Part shown: piece by piece, positions 16,908 to 26,314 of the stretch | How positions within the stretch are numbered: position 1 is the first letter of the stretch | Layout of the letters: the number at the start of each line of letters is the position of its first letter | From: a virus | Direction: 5' to 3' (one strand) | Length of the DNA stretch: 64,000 nt | Virus record (IMG/VR): IMGVR_UViG_3300020810_001175 | Span: 20,280-84,279 of that record | Position numbers and translations under genes: made by a program | The notes under the pieces: model-generated | Told to the model about the DNA's origin: nothing | The model's database searches: none | What the model saw: only the letters and a program-made list of their open reading frames with translations

Positions 16908-17461
16908 TGGACATTAGAGATTTTTTATACAAGATTGATGCTATTCAAAACAAAGAACAATTAAAAGAAGATGTTAAAAGAACACACATCAAAGAAGCAT
17001 CACAAGTTATGTTGTATGGTGACACACCAGAAGACATGGCGGCAATAGCACAAATTTTTAAAAGTGCAGGAGTTACGCCTCCGGCAATAGCAATTGGTCC
17101 TAAGCCAGAAGAAAGTGTAGAAGAAGAAATTCCAGGCAAAGCAAACACAACACCTGAACCAGAATACAAAGACACGCAATACATGACAAAAGATTTATCA
17201 GGTGGTGCAAACAAAATTAAAAAGTCTTACAGAAAAGAATATCCTGGAGACAATCCTATGGCAGTTGAAAAGACTGAAGAAGTTCAATCATCAATCAAAG
17301 AAGCATTGAAACAAGCCTACGAAGCAAAAAAGAAGGCACAATCACCATACGCAATTGGCATGGCAAAAGCAATGAAAATGAAAGGTGACACACCACCTTT
17401 AGAAAAAAGCACAATTAAAAAAGCACACGACATAGCCAAAGCAATCGCAAAAGACAAGTAA
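16907..17461 (+). CDS. Conserved phage protein of unknown function
   Basis: A 184-residue, Lys/Glu/Pro-rich protein, starting one base inside the previous stop. The N-terminal 60 residues could form a small helical domain (DTPEDMAAIAQIFKSAGV); the rest is charged and probably disordered, with a basic C terminus (KKAHDIAKAIAKDK). It could be an internal head or DNA-associated protein. No motif identifies it. Confidence 0.65.
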   Translation: MDIRDFLYKIDAIQNKEQLKEDVKRTHIKEASQVMLYGDTPEDMAAIAQIFKSAGVTPPAIAIGPKPEESVEEEIPGKANTTPEPEYKDTQYMTKDLSGGANKIKKSYRKEYPGDNPMAVEKTEEVQSSIKEALKQAYEAKKKAQSPYAIGMAKAMKMKGDTPPLEKSTIKKAHDIAKAIAKDK

Positions 17462-17488
17462 TAGCATTTAATCTTTTCATAAAAATCA

Positions 17489-17496
17489 GTTAAATA
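17489..17496 (+). promoter_or_regulatory. Weak late-type motif
   Basis: GTTAAATA, five bases before the ATG at 17502. It departs from ATAAATA at one core position, so it is less certain than neighbouring late promoters. Confidence 0.4.
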
Positions 17497-17501
17497 TTTT
17501 T

Positions 17502-17927
17502 ATGAGAGACAGTTACATCTGGGCTTTTTACAAAATAGTAAAAGAAGTTCAAACAAAAACTGGATACGAGTTACCACACAACGTGGAGTCTTACGTCACG
17601 ATACTTTTGGCAAATCACATAGATAAAACAAATTTCCTTCCAAAGAAAACATTTGCAGAAAGTTTTTTAAATCTTTGTTACACATCTTGGAGAGATTCAG
17701 TTGCGTTGGGCGATACTTGTTTATTCATGACAGGAGTTTTTCCAGAGTATCATACTTCTAAAGGATTTGATGTAGAGTATTTCAGCAATATAGGAAAATC
17801 ATCGTATGACCAAGCAACTGAAAAAAATCCAGAGTCGATATACGGCACACTGTCAAAAAACTTCAACTTTGTGCGTGATTTCATATCTATCACAGTCAAT
17901 AAGAAGGATTTGACCCCCATCTTGTAG
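17502..17927 (+). CDS. Conserved phage protein of unknown function
   Basis: A 141-residue protein, mainly helical by composition (MRDSYIWAFYKIVKEVQTKT, KTFAESFLNLCYTSWRDSVA). No catalytic motif. It lies directly before gp17 in the packaging block and is probably co-expressed with it late in infection. Confidence 0.65.
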   Translation: MRDSYIWAFYKIVKEVQTKTGYELPHNVESYVTILLANHIDKTNFLPKKTFAESFLNLCYTSWRDSVALGDTCLFMTGVFPEYHTSKGFDVEYFSNIGKSSYDQATEKNPESIYGTLSKNFNFVRDFISITVNKKDLTPIL

Positions 17928-17935
17928 CATAAGTA
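17928..17935 (+). promoter_or_regulatory. Late promoter of gp17, leaderless-type spacing
   Basis: CATAAGTA, six bases before the gp17 ATG. The intervening CAGTAT equals the spacer at 13309-13314, so this sequence is conserved between two unrelated genes. Confidence 0.6.
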
Positions 17936-17941
17936 CAGTAT

Positions 17942-19525
17942 ATGAGTAATAAAAGTTTAGATGGTGTTCTTACCAAAAAAGCACACCAACGAGAAAAATT
18001 CACAGAAGAACAAATAGCAGACTTGGCGGATTGTTCAGACGCTAAGAGTGGTTTTGAATATTTTGCCAAAAAGTTTTTCTATATACAGCACCCTGTAAAA
18101 GGTAAATGTGTATTCGAGCCATTTGAATATCAAAGAAAATTGTTACACAGTTATCACGATTACAGATTTAATATCAATATGTTGCCTAGACAGAGTGGCA
18201 AGACCACCACTGCGGCTTGTTATCTACTTTGGTATGCAATGTTTCATCCAGATCAAACTATTTTAATTGCGGCACACAAATACACAGGTGCTCAAGAAAT
18301 TATGCAACGTATAAGATATGGATACGAACTGTGTCCTGATTATGTCAGAGCAGGTGTAACCAACTACAACAAAGGATCGATGGAATTTGAAAATGGCTCA
18401 CGTATTGTATCAGCAACCACAACAGGTAACACTGGTAGAGGTATGTCTATTTCATTATTATACTGTGATGAGTTTGCGTTTGTTAATCCGGGCATAGCAC
18501 AAGAATTCTGGACTTCAATATCTCCAACACTGGCAACAGGAGGTAGAGCAATTATAACATCGACACCTAACTCAGACGAAGATGTGTTTGCTACCATATG
18601 GAGAGAAAGTCAAAATAAATTTGACGAACACGGCAACGAACAAGAATTGGGCATAAACGGATTTCATGGATACACAGCCAGTTGGGACGAACATCCTGAC
18701 AGAGATGAAGAATGGAAAAAACAAGAACTAGGGCGTATTGGCGAAGAAAGATTTAGACGTGAATATGGTTGTGAATTTTTAGTGTATGATGAAACACTGA
18801 TCAACAGTATTGTGTTAACCACATTAGAAGGTGCAGAACCAACATTGAACATGGGACAAACACGTTGGTATAAAAAATTAGATCCACACAGCACATACGT
18901 TGTTGCATTAGATCCTGCTATGGGTACCGGTGGAGACAATGCGGCAATTGAAGTTTTTGAATTGCCAAGTTACGAACAAGTTGCAGAATGGAAACACAAC
19001 ACAACTGCTATTCCTCAACAAGTAAGAATTTTAAGAGACATATGTAACTATATCAAAGAAGAAACAAAATCTACAGGTTCTAACATCTATTGGAGCGTGG
19101 AAAACAACACTATTGGTGAATCAGCATTGTTGGTTATAAATGATTTTGGAGAAGATTCAATACCAGGATTATTTGTATCAGAACCTATAAGAAAAGGACA
19201 TATTAGAAAGTTTAGAAAAGGATTTAACACCACACACAAAACAAAAATTAGTGCTTGTAGCAGACTAAAAAATATGATTGAAAAAAGCAAATTAAAGATA
19301 CACAGTAAACCTTTAATCAGCGAACTTAAATCTTTTATTGCTTCAGGATCATCATTCAAAGCAAAATCAGGTCAAACAGATGACTTGGTCAGTGCTACAC
19401 TATTGATAATGCGTATTATAAGTGTGTTAAAAGACTGGGATCCTAAAATATACACATCATTCAGTCAAGCAGACGAAGATACAGCAGATAAGGTAATGCC
19501 AATGCCTATCTTTGTAAGCCACTAG
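17942..19525 (+). CDS. gp17: Terminase large subunit gp17
   Basis: The DNA packaging motor, 527 residues. ATPase domain: LPRQSGKTT (Walker A, about residues 81-89), SLLYCDEFAF (Walker B with catalytic Glu, about 171-180) and IITSTPN (coupling motif, about 204-210). Nuclease domain: VVALDPAMGTGGDNAAIEVF near residue 320 with the RNase H-type Asp, and SGQTDDLVSATLL with further acidic ligands near the C terminus. It pumps DNA into the prohead through the portal and cuts concatemers. Expressed from its own late promoter. Confidence 0.95.
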   Translation: MSNKSLDGVLTKKAHQREKFTEEQIADLADCSDAKSGFEYFAKKFFYIQHPVKGKCVFEPFEYQRKLLHSYHDYRFNINMLPRQSGKTTTAACYLLWYAMFHPDQTILIAAHKYTGAQEIMQRIRYGYELCPDYVRAGVTNYNKGSMEFENGSRIVSATTTGNTGRGMSISLLYCDEFAFVNPGIAQEFWTSISPTLATGGRAIITSTPNSDEDVFATIWRESQNKFDEHGNEQELGINGFHGYTASWDEHPDRDEEWKKQELGRIGEERFRREYGCEFLVYDETLINSIVLTTLEGAEPTLNMGQTRWYKKLDPHSTYVVALDPAMGTGGDNAAIEVFELPSYEQVAEWKHNTTAIPQQVRILRDICNYIKEETKSTGSNIYWSVENNTIGESALLVINDFGEDSIPGLFVSEPIRKGHIRKFRKGFNTTHKTKISACSRLKNMIEKSKLKIHSKPLISELKSFIASGSSFKAKSGQTDDLVSATLLIMRIISVLKDWDPKIYTSFSQADEDTADKVMPMPIFVSH

Positions 19526-19527
19526 AC

Positions 19528-19535
19528 GATAAATA
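19528..19535 (+). promoter_or_regulatory. Late promoter, leaderless-type spacing
   Basis: GATAAATA, with six bases (TACTAT) before the ATG at 19542. No ribosome site fits. Confidence 0.7.
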
Positions 19536-19541
19536 TACTAT

Positions 19542-21794
19542 ATGAACCTTAATACCATAGCAAAAGACCTTTTTAACAAGATCAGAGGACAATTTCCTCA
19601 GGTAACATTGGGTGATTCTCAGGGAAAAATGACCACAGAACCTACCCAAGCAAGATTTTTTGACTTTGATTTTAAAGAAGGTGGAAACACTTTAGGAAAG
19701 GTAAGTATTAGCATAAGTGAAGAAGATGGCATGGTCGTTATGCACAGCAAAGACTTTGTTGAGCAAACAGATGAGCCATTAAAACGTGGATGGTTTAATT
19801 TTCTCAAAGAATTGAGAGGTTTTGCCAAAGCAAGAGTGCTTGGATTTGATACAAGAGATATCACAAAAAGCAATCTTGAAAAAAGAGACTATGACTTTTT
19901 AGGAAAAGGAAAAGAGGTAGAAAAAGTGAGCGAATCAAATTTATACGGCACAACAAAAACAAGTTTTCAAACTGTGGGCGAAGCAAGATTAGTAATCAAA
20001 CATTCAGCACCAGTAAATCCAACAGTAGCAGGTGGACGCACACACAGAATAGAATCTCTTTTCATAGAAAACAAAGCAGGCGAAAGATTCAAGTATCCAA
20101 TGAAACATTTGAATGGTGCAAGAGCAATGGCTCGACACGTATCAGAAGGTGGAAATCCATTTGATGATTTTGGAAAACACATCACAGAGATGAGTTCAGA
20201 GTTGAATCAGTTGAGAAAATTCAAAACATACATGAACAGATCCAATGTGATGGCTGAAGGTTTAAAAAAGTATCAGTCAGTTGTGGATGAAAGAATAGAA
20301 GAAATTAAATCAAACTGTTTACGTTTACAAAAACAAACTGCTTATAAAGAATCATTTGAAAGTTTTAGCAAATCAGAATTAGCAGAAGTTCCAGAAGATG
20401 TTAAAAAAAGTTGGATTGATGAATTAACAATCAAAACATTCAATGAAGAATTACAAGATGTATTTCCTTACATCTACAAATTGGTTACAGAAAGAACAGC
20501 AATAGAAGAACTAGGACCTAACTCATTTGAAGCACACGGATATCAAGGTGGCGTAGAGCCAAGAACGTTAAGATACGATCTTGCAGGAGACTTTGATCAA
20601 GACAGAGGTGTAAGTGAAAAAGATTCTGAAGATATAAAAAATCTTTTAGCAAAGGCTGGCATTAATGCTGATGTTCAACCAGACGAATCAAGACACCAAG
20701 GTGTTGTGATACACACAGATGCATCACCAGATGATGTAGAACAAGTGTTGGGTGGTATGATTGAAACCATCGATAATTTCCATGAATTTGAATCAGCAAT
20801 GGAATCAATTGTGAGAGAAGACAATGGATTGTTTTCACAAGATGCTGATGAACAAGCAGAAGCATTAGAAAAATTAAACACACTGATGGCAAAACATTTT
20901 CCAGCAGGTGTAAATGGTACCAACGGTATTGAAAGTTTACAAGGCATAATTGATGACGAAGAATTAAATGACGAAATTCAAAAAGCGGCAAGCGAAGATT
21001 CAGACATCTGCATACGTCCAATGATTATGGACTATGTGGCACAAAAAGATCCTACACTGGTTTCAAAAATTAGCACAGGCGACATGAAGCAAGAAGACGA
21101 AGCAATCACATTTGAAGACATCAAACCTTATGTTTCTATGTACAAAGGTGAAGATGGCAAAATGGTGTATGATGTGTTAGACAAAGATGGAGAATCAGTA
21201 GAAAAATTTGCTGATGCCAAAGGAGCAATGGCATATTTGAAACAAAATTTCAACAAATTAAAAAATAAAGAAGTTCAAACAGAAAACGAAACAGATTACG
21301 AAGGCTCGTTTGAATACGAATTACCAGGTGATGATGGTGAAATGGCTTATGGTACAATTCATTACAAAGCCATCAACGGTGTAGTTGATCCAAACTCTTT
21401 GAGAGGTGAATACGAATATGATGGTAATCACAAAGTAGATGATGACTATGCTAATGAAGTGATTAAACCAGGTGGCCCAGAACACGAAGAAGCATTAAAA
21501 GCCGCTCAAGAAGATTATGATTACGAAGCAAGTCGTATGAAATCTAAATTTGGTATAGAAGATCAAGAAGAAAAATCATTCAAAGACAAAGAACAAACTG
21601 TGGATGAATTTGTGAAAAGTTTCTTTGACTACACATCAAATCAATTTCCAAAAGGCGAAACAGCAGTGCTAACATCAGTAGAAAAGAAATTTGGTGACAA
21701 TGCTGTATCAACTGCACAGGAAACAATTCAGAAGTTAATGGCAAACAAAGATCCCGAAATTGCCAAAATCAAAAAATTAGCAGGCGTTCAATAA
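19542..21794 (+). CDS. Large conserved phage protein, probable virion component
   Basis: A 750-residue acidic protein with its own late promoter. It begins with a globular segment (IRGQFPQVTLGD, ARFFDFDFKEGG), then VNPTVAGGRTHRIESLFIEN, a long helical middle, an acidic region, and ends with FVKSFFDYTSNQFPKGETAV and KIKKLAGVQ. No enzyme signature found. Size and late expression suggest a capsid-associated or internal virion protein. Function unknown. Confidence 0.75.
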   Translation: MNLNTIAKDLFNKIRGQFPQVTLGDSQGKMTTEPTQARFFDFDFKEGGNTLGKVSISISEEDGMVVMHSKDFVEQTDEPLKRGWFNFLKELRGFAKARVLGFDTRDITKSNLEKRDYDFLGKGKEVEKVSESNLYGTTKTSFQTVGEARLVIKHSAPVNPTVAGGRTHRIESLFIENKAGERFKYPMKHLNGARAMARHVSEGGNPFDDFGKHITEMSSELNQLRKFKTYMNRSNVMAEGLKKYQSVVDERIEEIKSNCLRLQKQTAYKESFESFSKSELAEVPEDVKKSWIDELTIKTFNEELQDVFPYIYKLVTERTAIEELGPNSFEAHGYQGGVEPRTLRYDLAGDFDQDRGVSEKDSEDIKNLLAKAGINADVQPDESRHQGVVIHTDASPDDVEQVLGGMIETIDNFHEFESAMESIVREDNGLFSQDADEQAEALEKLNTLMAKHFPAGVNGTNGIESLQGIIDDEELNDEIQKAASEDSDICIRPMIMDYVAQKDPTLVSKISTGDMKQEDEAITFEDIKPYVSMYKGEDGKMVYDVLDKDGESVEKFADAKGAMAYLKQNFNKLKNKEVQTENETDYEGSFEYELPGDDGEMAYGTIHYKAINGVVDPNSLRGEYEYDGNHKVDDDYANEVIKPGGPEHEEALKAAQEDYDYEASRMKSKFGIEDQEEKSFKDKEQTVDEFVKSFFDYTSNQFPKGETAVLTSVEKKFGDNAVSTAQETIQKLMANKDPEIAKIKKLAGVQ

Positions 21795-21813
21795 ACAACT
21801 TTACCATTTCAGG

Positions 21814-21870
21814 TTGACTAAATAGTAATATTAGTATATATTTGACAATATGTTTGTCTTGTGCTATACT
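21814..21870 (+). promoter_or_regulatory. Two overlapping sigma70 promoters before gp32
   Basis: P1 is TTGACT (21814-21819), 17 bases, TATATT (21837-21842). P2 is TTGACA (21842-21847), 17 bases, TATACT (21865-21870). The last base of the P1 -10 box is the first base of the P2 -35 box, so the two probably exclude each other. P2 gives a leader of about 50 bases with AATAGGAGG before gp32. Confidence 0.8.
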
Positions 21871-21926
21871 AATTTTATAAAGGCACATAATATAATAACA
21901 ACAGGCAACAATAGGAGGCTTAAATT

Positions 21927-22898
21927 ATGGCAACACTAGCAGAAATACGTGCTAAACTGAAAGAACAAGAAGTTAAGACAGGTGGCACTACTTCAAGAAC
22001 AGGCGGAGACAACGCCATTTACCCATTTTGGAATCTAAAAGAAGGAGAGCAGGCAACTGTTCGATTCTTACCAGATGGCGATAAAGAAAACACTTTTTTC
22101 TGGAAAGAGAGATTGATGATCAAACTACCTTTCGCAGGACTTAAAGGTGAAACAGATTCAAGACCAGTACAAGTACAAGTTCCATGTATGGAAATGTATG
22201 GTGAGTCTTGTCCAATCTTATCTGAGGTAAGAGGATGGTTCAAAGATCCTAAATTAGAAGATTTAGGAAGAAAATATTGGAAGAAAAGAAGTTATATCTT
22301 CCAAGGTTTTGTAAAGGACGATCCACTTAACGAAGAATCAACTCCAGAGAATCCAATTAGAAGATTCATAATTGGTCCACAAATATTCCAAATTATCAAA
22401 GGAGCATTAATGGATCCAGATATGGAAGATCTTCCAACTGATTCAACAAGCGGTGTTGATTTTAGAATTATCAAAACATCCAAAGGTGGATATGCTGATT
22501 ATTCAACATCAACATGGTCTAGAAAATCAAGACCTTTAACAGAAGAAGAAAGCAAAGCGATTGAGTCAAATGGTTTATTCAATCTAAACGATTTCTTACC
22601 TAAAAAACCTTCAGAAGTTGAAGTTAAGGTAATGAAAGAAATGTTTGAAGCATCTGTTGACGGTGAAGCATATGACATGGACAAATTTGGTCAGTACTTT
22701 AGACCAGCGGGCGTGTCAGCAAAAACTGGTGATCCAGTAACTCCAAGAGCAGAAACACCTACTCCTGAAGTGAAAGCAGAACCAGTAGTTGAGGCAAAAA
22801 CTCAAGAAACACCAAAGCCAACTGCGGAAGAAAATAAATCTTCAAGCGGAAAAGCAGAGGATATCTTGGCAATGATAAGAGCAAGACAATCAAAATAG
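21927..22898 (+). CDS. gp32: Single-stranded DNA-binding protein gp32
   Basis: A 323-residue SSB of the T4 type: short N-terminal cooperativity region, OB-fold core with IYPFWNLKEGEQATVRFLPD and CMEMYGESCPILSEVRGW (zinc-binding Cys/His region modified), and a disordered tail rich in Glu, Pro and Ala that ends AEDILAMIRARQSK. It coats single-stranded DNA and organises replication and recombination proteins. First gene of the gp32-uvsX-uvsY block, driven by two sigma70 promoters and a strong AGGAGG ribosome site. Confidence 0.9.
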   Translation: MATLAEIRAKLKEQEVKTGGTTSRTGGDNAIYPFWNLKEGEQATVRFLPDGDKENTFFWKERLMIKLPFAGLKGETDSRPVQVQVPCMEMYGESCPILSEVRGWFKDPKLEDLGRKYWKKRSYIFQGFVKDDPLNEESTPENPIRRFIIGPQIFQIIKGALMDPDMEDLPTDSTSGVDFRIIKTSKGGYADYSTSTWSRKSRPLTEEESKAIESNGLFNLNDFLPKKPSEVEVKVMKEMFEASVDGEAYDMDKFGQYFRPAGVSAKTGDPVTPRAETPTPEVKAEPVVEAKTQETPKPTAEENKSSSGKAEDILAMIRARQSK

Positions 22899-22908
22899 TA
22901 AAGTACAT

Positions 22909-22930
22909 TGTGGGGAGGCAACTCCCCACA
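22909..22930 (+). promoter_or_regulatory. Stable hairpin between gp32 and uvsX
   Basis: A 9-bp perfect stem TGTGGGGAG/CTCCCCACA with a GCAA (GNRA) tetraloop and no T run. It is too stable to be accidental in this A+T-rich DNA. Likely an mRNA 3'-end stabiliser, processing site or attenuator that sets gp32 above uvsX. Confidence 0.75.
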
Positions 22931-22953
22931 CATACTAAAAGAAGGAATAAATT

Positions 22954-24021
22954 ATGGTAAAGGCATTTGATGTAAGTAAATTTAGAAAAAACTTAACAAA
23001 ATCCATCACTGGAATGAGTGCTGGATTTCATGATCCAACAGATTGGATTTCAACAGGTAACTTCGCACTTAACTATTTGGTAAGTGGCGATTTCAACAAA
23101 GGTATTCCACTAGGCAAAGTAACTGTATTTGCAGGAGAGTCTGGAGCAGGTAAATCATATATCTGTTCAGGAAACATTGTCAAAGCGGCACAGGATCAAG
23201 GTATATTTGTTGTACTAATTGATTCAGAAAACGCACTTGACGAAGCATGGTTACACGCATTAGGAGTTGATACAGATGAGAAAAAATTATTAAAACTGAA
23301 TATGTCAATGATTGATGATGTTGCTAAAACAGTATCAACATTTATGGCAGACTATAAAGAAATGCCTGAGGCTGACAGACCAAAAGTTTTATTTGTGATT
23401 GACTCATTGGGTATGTTACTAACGCCGACAGATGTTGATCAGTTTAATAAAGGTGATATGAAGGGTGACATGGGTAGAAAACCTAAGGCACTTACATCAC
23501 TTGTGAGAAACTGTGTTAATATGTTTGGTTCACACAATGTTGGACTTGTAGCAACCAATCACACATATGCATCACAGGATATGTTTGATCCTGATGATAA
23601 GATATCAGGTGGACAAGGATTTATCTATGCATCATCTATTGTAGTTGCAATGAAAAAATTGAAACTAAAAGAAGATGAAGACGGTAATAAAACAACAGAC
23701 GTCAAAGGTATTAGAGCAGGTTGTAAAGTAATGAAAACTCGTTATGCTAAACCTTTTGAAGGTGTGCAAGTTAAGATTCCATATGAAACAGGAATGAATC
23801 CATACAGTGGACTAGTTGATCTATTTGAAAAGAAAGGTATACTGTCCAAAGATGGAAACAGACTTAAATATGTGGATTCAAAAGGAACAGAAGTTAAAGA
23901 ATATCGTAAGGTTTGGGAAGCCGGCGGCGACTTATTAGACAACATTATGAAAGACTTTAACAGTATAGTTTCTACAGAAGAAGAAAAACAAACAACAGAA
24001 ACAGAAGCAGTTGAGGAGTAA
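22954..24021 (+). CDS. uvsX: RecA-like recombinase UvsX
   Basis: A 355-residue strand-exchange protein. GESGAGKSY at about residues 61-69 is Walker A, VLFVIDSLGML is Walker B, and LVATNHTYASQDMFDPDDKI with GGQGFIYASSIVV corresponds to the DNA-binding loop region. It forms filaments on single-stranded DNA with UvsY and gp32 and drives recombination-dependent replication. Ribosome site AGAAGGA about 9 bases upstream. Confidence 0.93.
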   Translation: MVKAFDVSKFRKNLTKSITGMSAGFHDPTDWISTGNFALNYLVSGDFNKGIPLGKVTVFAGESGAGKSYICSGNIVKAAQDQGIFVVLIDSENALDEAWLHALGVDTDEKKLLKLNMSMIDDVAKTVSTFMADYKEMPEADRPKVLFVIDSLGMLLTPTDVDQFNKGDMKGDMGRKPKALTSLVRNCVNMFGSHNVGLVATNHTYASQDMFDPDDKISGGQGFIYASSIVVAMKKLKLKEDEDGNKTTDVKGIRAGCKVMKTRYAKPFEGVQVKIPYETGMNPYSGLVDLFEKKGILSKDGNRLKYVDSKGTEVKEYRKVWEAGGDLLDNIMKDFNSIVSTEEEKQTTETEAVEE

Positions 24022-24022
24022 A

Positions 24023-24241
24023 ATGATTGAAGGAAGTCAGTTAGTTGAAATTTGGCAGTTTTTCAAAGAATACGTTGATAGAAAACAATCTATGGACGTT
24101 GTCGCAGAAAAATTTGTAGATTTAATGGCAGACTATGGCGTTGATGATGAAGAGTTTCAAAACGCACTAGGCGCCGATGACGATTTGGATCAAGCAATTC
24201 AATATTATTTGGATGCTGAATCCGAAGACGAGGATTATTAA
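24023..24241 (+). CDS. Small acidic conserved protein
   Basis: A 72-residue acidic protein (MIEGSQLVEIWQFFKEYVDR; C terminus EDEDY) between uvsX and uvsY. Start 24023 has GAGGAG upstream. Its stop shares a base with the uvsY start. Its position suggests a recombination accessory role, but no motif supports one. Confidence 0.75.
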   Translation: MIEGSQLVEIWQFFKEYVDRKQSMDVVAEKFVDLMADYGVDDEEFQNALGADDDLDQAIQYYLDAESEDEDY

Positions 24242-24699
24242 TGGCTGGATGGTATCAGAAAATTGCTAAAGATATTGGAGTAATTCCTGATGCCATCAAG
24301 CATTACGAAGATGAACTCGAACAGGCAAGATCAGAAATAAGAATACGAGGTAATATCGAGAAAGCATCAGCAGATATGCCTGGTATTGTTGAACAAAGAT
24401 TTAATCAGTTACAAGAAATAGAAGCAATTCTACAATACATGAACATAGAATTACGTAGATTGCGTTCGAAACATTTCAAAAAATATTTAGAAAACTATCA
24501 AAGAGCATTATCCAGCAGAGATGTTGAAAAGTACGTCGACGGTGAAGCAGATGTTGTTGATTATGAAAAAATAATTAATGAATTTGCACTGTTAAGGAAC
24601 AAATGGTTAGGTATTACAAAAGGACTTGATCAGAAACAATGGCAAATGACAAACATTGTTAAATTAAGAGTTGCTGGTATGGAAGACGCTTCTATATAA
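24241..24699 (+). CDS. uvsY: Recombination mediator UvsY
   Basis: A 152-residue mostly helical protein with the UvsY features YQRALSSRDVEKYVDGE and NEFALLRNKWLGITKGLD. It loads UvsX onto gp32-coated DNA. Gene order gp32-uvsX-(small)-uvsY forms one functional transcription unit. Confidence 0.85.
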   Translation: MAGWYQKIAKDIGVIPDAIKHYEDELEQARSEIRIRGNIEKASADMPGIVEQRFNQLQEIEAILQYMNIELRRLRSKHFKKYLENYQRALSSRDVEKYVDGEADVVDYEKIINEFALLRNKWLGITKGLDQKQWQMTNIVKLRVAGMEDASI

Positions 24700-24720
24700 C
24701 ACAATACCAAAAAATATATC

Positions 24721-24728
24721 AATAAATA
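24721..24728 (+). promoter_or_regulatory. Late promoter of the glycan operon
   Basis: AATAAATA, seven bases before the first glycosyltransferase ATG (24736). The spacer TTCAAAA holds no ribosome site. It puts the 12 kb sugar operon under late control. Confidence 0.6.
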
Positions 24729-24735
24729 TTCAAAA

Positions 24736-25473
24736 ATGACTTTGAATATTCCATCATACATTATCACAATGCAAGGCGAATCTGTGAGCGAAACATTATC
24801 ACAAGAATGTGCCAAATCTGCTGAACAGTTTGGTATAAACACAGTAATTTTTCCTGCAACTCATGGAAAAGATATCAATGTACAATGGCACAAACATAAT
24901 CTAAAAGATTTTAAGTTCAATCAACGCATTAAAAAAATAAATCCTGGAATGGTAGGTTGTTTGATATCTCATTTGTCCTTGTGGAAAAAATGTATAGAAA
25001 TACAACAACCAATTTTAATTTTTGAGCACGATGCTTTGATGATAAGGGAGATTCCTCACAGTATATTGGATAAATTTAAAGATGTTTGTAATTTAGATTG
25101 GCTCAGTCGACGCACAACAAATTATGACGAAGAAGTAAAGATTGACAGAGGTCCTGGTGTTAAACTTTATATGGAAAAACGACCACCGTATTCTGGATTG
25201 GAACTTTATAATAAAAGTCATATAAAAGGTGCTCACAGTTACATTGTAAAACCGCAAGGTGCACAAAAGTTAGTAGACTTTGTATGGTCAGCAGGAGCAT
25301 TGGCTCCAGATGTTATTATTAACAGTATAAGTTGTTTATTGACGTATTCTGAAACCAGTTATTGTAGAATTAATCCTCGTTTTTGGAATTCTTCAAGAAT
25401 GAAGGCAAAAAATAGTTTTTGTCGACCTAATAATAAAGACAAAATTGCAATGAAAGAAGGAAAAAATGTTTGA
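24736..25473 (+). CDS. Family 25-type glycosyltransferase
   Basis: A 245-residue protein with the GT25 (LPS beta-1,4-galactosyltransferase type) pattern: N-terminal IPSYIITMQ, MVGCLISHLSLWKKCIE, ILIFEHDA in place of the usual FEDD, and late AHSYIVKPQGAQKLVD. The donor sugar and acceptor cannot be told. First gene of the operon. Overlaps the next gene by 8 bases. Confidence 0.75.
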   Translation: MTLNIPSYIITMQGESVSETLSQECAKSAEQFGINTVIFPATHGKDINVQWHKHNLKDFKFNQRIKKINPGMVGCLISHLSLWKKCIEIQQPILIFEHDALMIREIPHSILDKFKDVCNLDWLSRRTTNYDEEVKIDRGPGVKLYMEKRPPYSGLELYNKSHIKGAHSYIVKPQGAQKLVDFVWSAGALAPDVIINSISCLLTYSETSYCRINPRFWNSSRMKAKNSFCRPNNKDKIAMKEGKNV

Positions 25474-26314
25474 TCAACAAAACATTGCTGGAGATTTTCC
25501 TAAAAATAAAGCCCACATCATTTATTACAGTTGTGATCCTACATATTGGGCTGAGCACGGACAATATCTTGCAAAAAGTACTCTAGCACTAAACAAAAAA
25601 AATCTGATTCATGTACACGTTCATATGATTTACGAACATAATCAATCACACACATTAAAAAATTTAATACAAGATGAAAACATAACGTATACATACGAAA
25701 TTCATTCAAAAGATTTTTATGATCAATTTCAACTAGCAAAAGAGCATCCATTGTTTAGCAGAGGACCAGAAATTTGTAATACAAAGTCAGATGATGAATT
25801 AAAAAGAAAAATATATCTTTCAAGTGCTAGATTTTTTTACTTTGACAAATTTTTTGATAGATACCAACACGTTTTACAATTAGATGCTGACGGAATTAAT
25901 AGAGAACGACTGCCTTTACTAGAATTTAAAACCATAACCACTTTTCCAGCCGCCATGCGTAAACCTAAAGATCCTAGTGTATACATTGCCAGTTGCGTTA
26001 CACCTGGAATTGGGGAGGCCGGAGAAACTTTTAAAAAAGAATTAAGCACTTCGATGATAGAAGCATTCAAAAAACCTATATATTGGTTTGTGGATCAACA
26101 CGTATTAAAAAAACTATTAGATGCAAGACAATTTGTCAGTATTCCTTACAAATGGAACAGTTGGGGACTGAAATCAGGTGGTGAACTTTTCAGTACAGCC
26201 AAAGGTACAAAAAAATATGGCTTTAGATATAAAAGTTTAAAATATGCTTGGTTCGATGATAACGACAAATTAAAATTTCATAAAAACAAAGCCAAAGAAC
26301 ATGGAAAAAAATAA
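25466..26314 (+). CDS. GT-A-type glycosyltransferase-like protein
   Basis: A 282-residue protein with KIYLSSARFFYFDKFF followed by HVLQLDADG, an acidic DxD-type metal and nucleotide-sugar site, as in GT8-like enzymes. The N terminus (AHIIYYSCDPTYWAEHGQYL) fits a Rossmann-like half. It has no close named relative that I recognise. Coupled to its neighbours on both sides. Confidence 0.65.
   Translation: MFDQQNIAGDFPKNKAHIIYYSCDPTYWAEHGQYLAKSTLALNKKNLIHVHVHMIYEHNQSHTLKNLIQDENITYTYEIHSKDFYDQFQLAKEHPLFSRGPEICNTKSDDELKRKIYLSSARFFYFDKFFDRYQHVLQLDADGINRERLPLLEFKTITTFPAAMRKPKDPSVYIASCVTPGIGEAGETFKKELSTSMIEAFKKPIYWFVDQHVLKKLLDARQFVSIPYKWNSWGLKSGGELFSTAKGTKKYGFRYKSLKYAWFDDNDKLKFHKNKAKEHGKK

Noticed and set aside
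17910-17935. TTGACC before gp17 as a sigma70 promoter
   Set aside because: No -10 box at 16-18 bases; the late motif CATAAGTA explains expression better.
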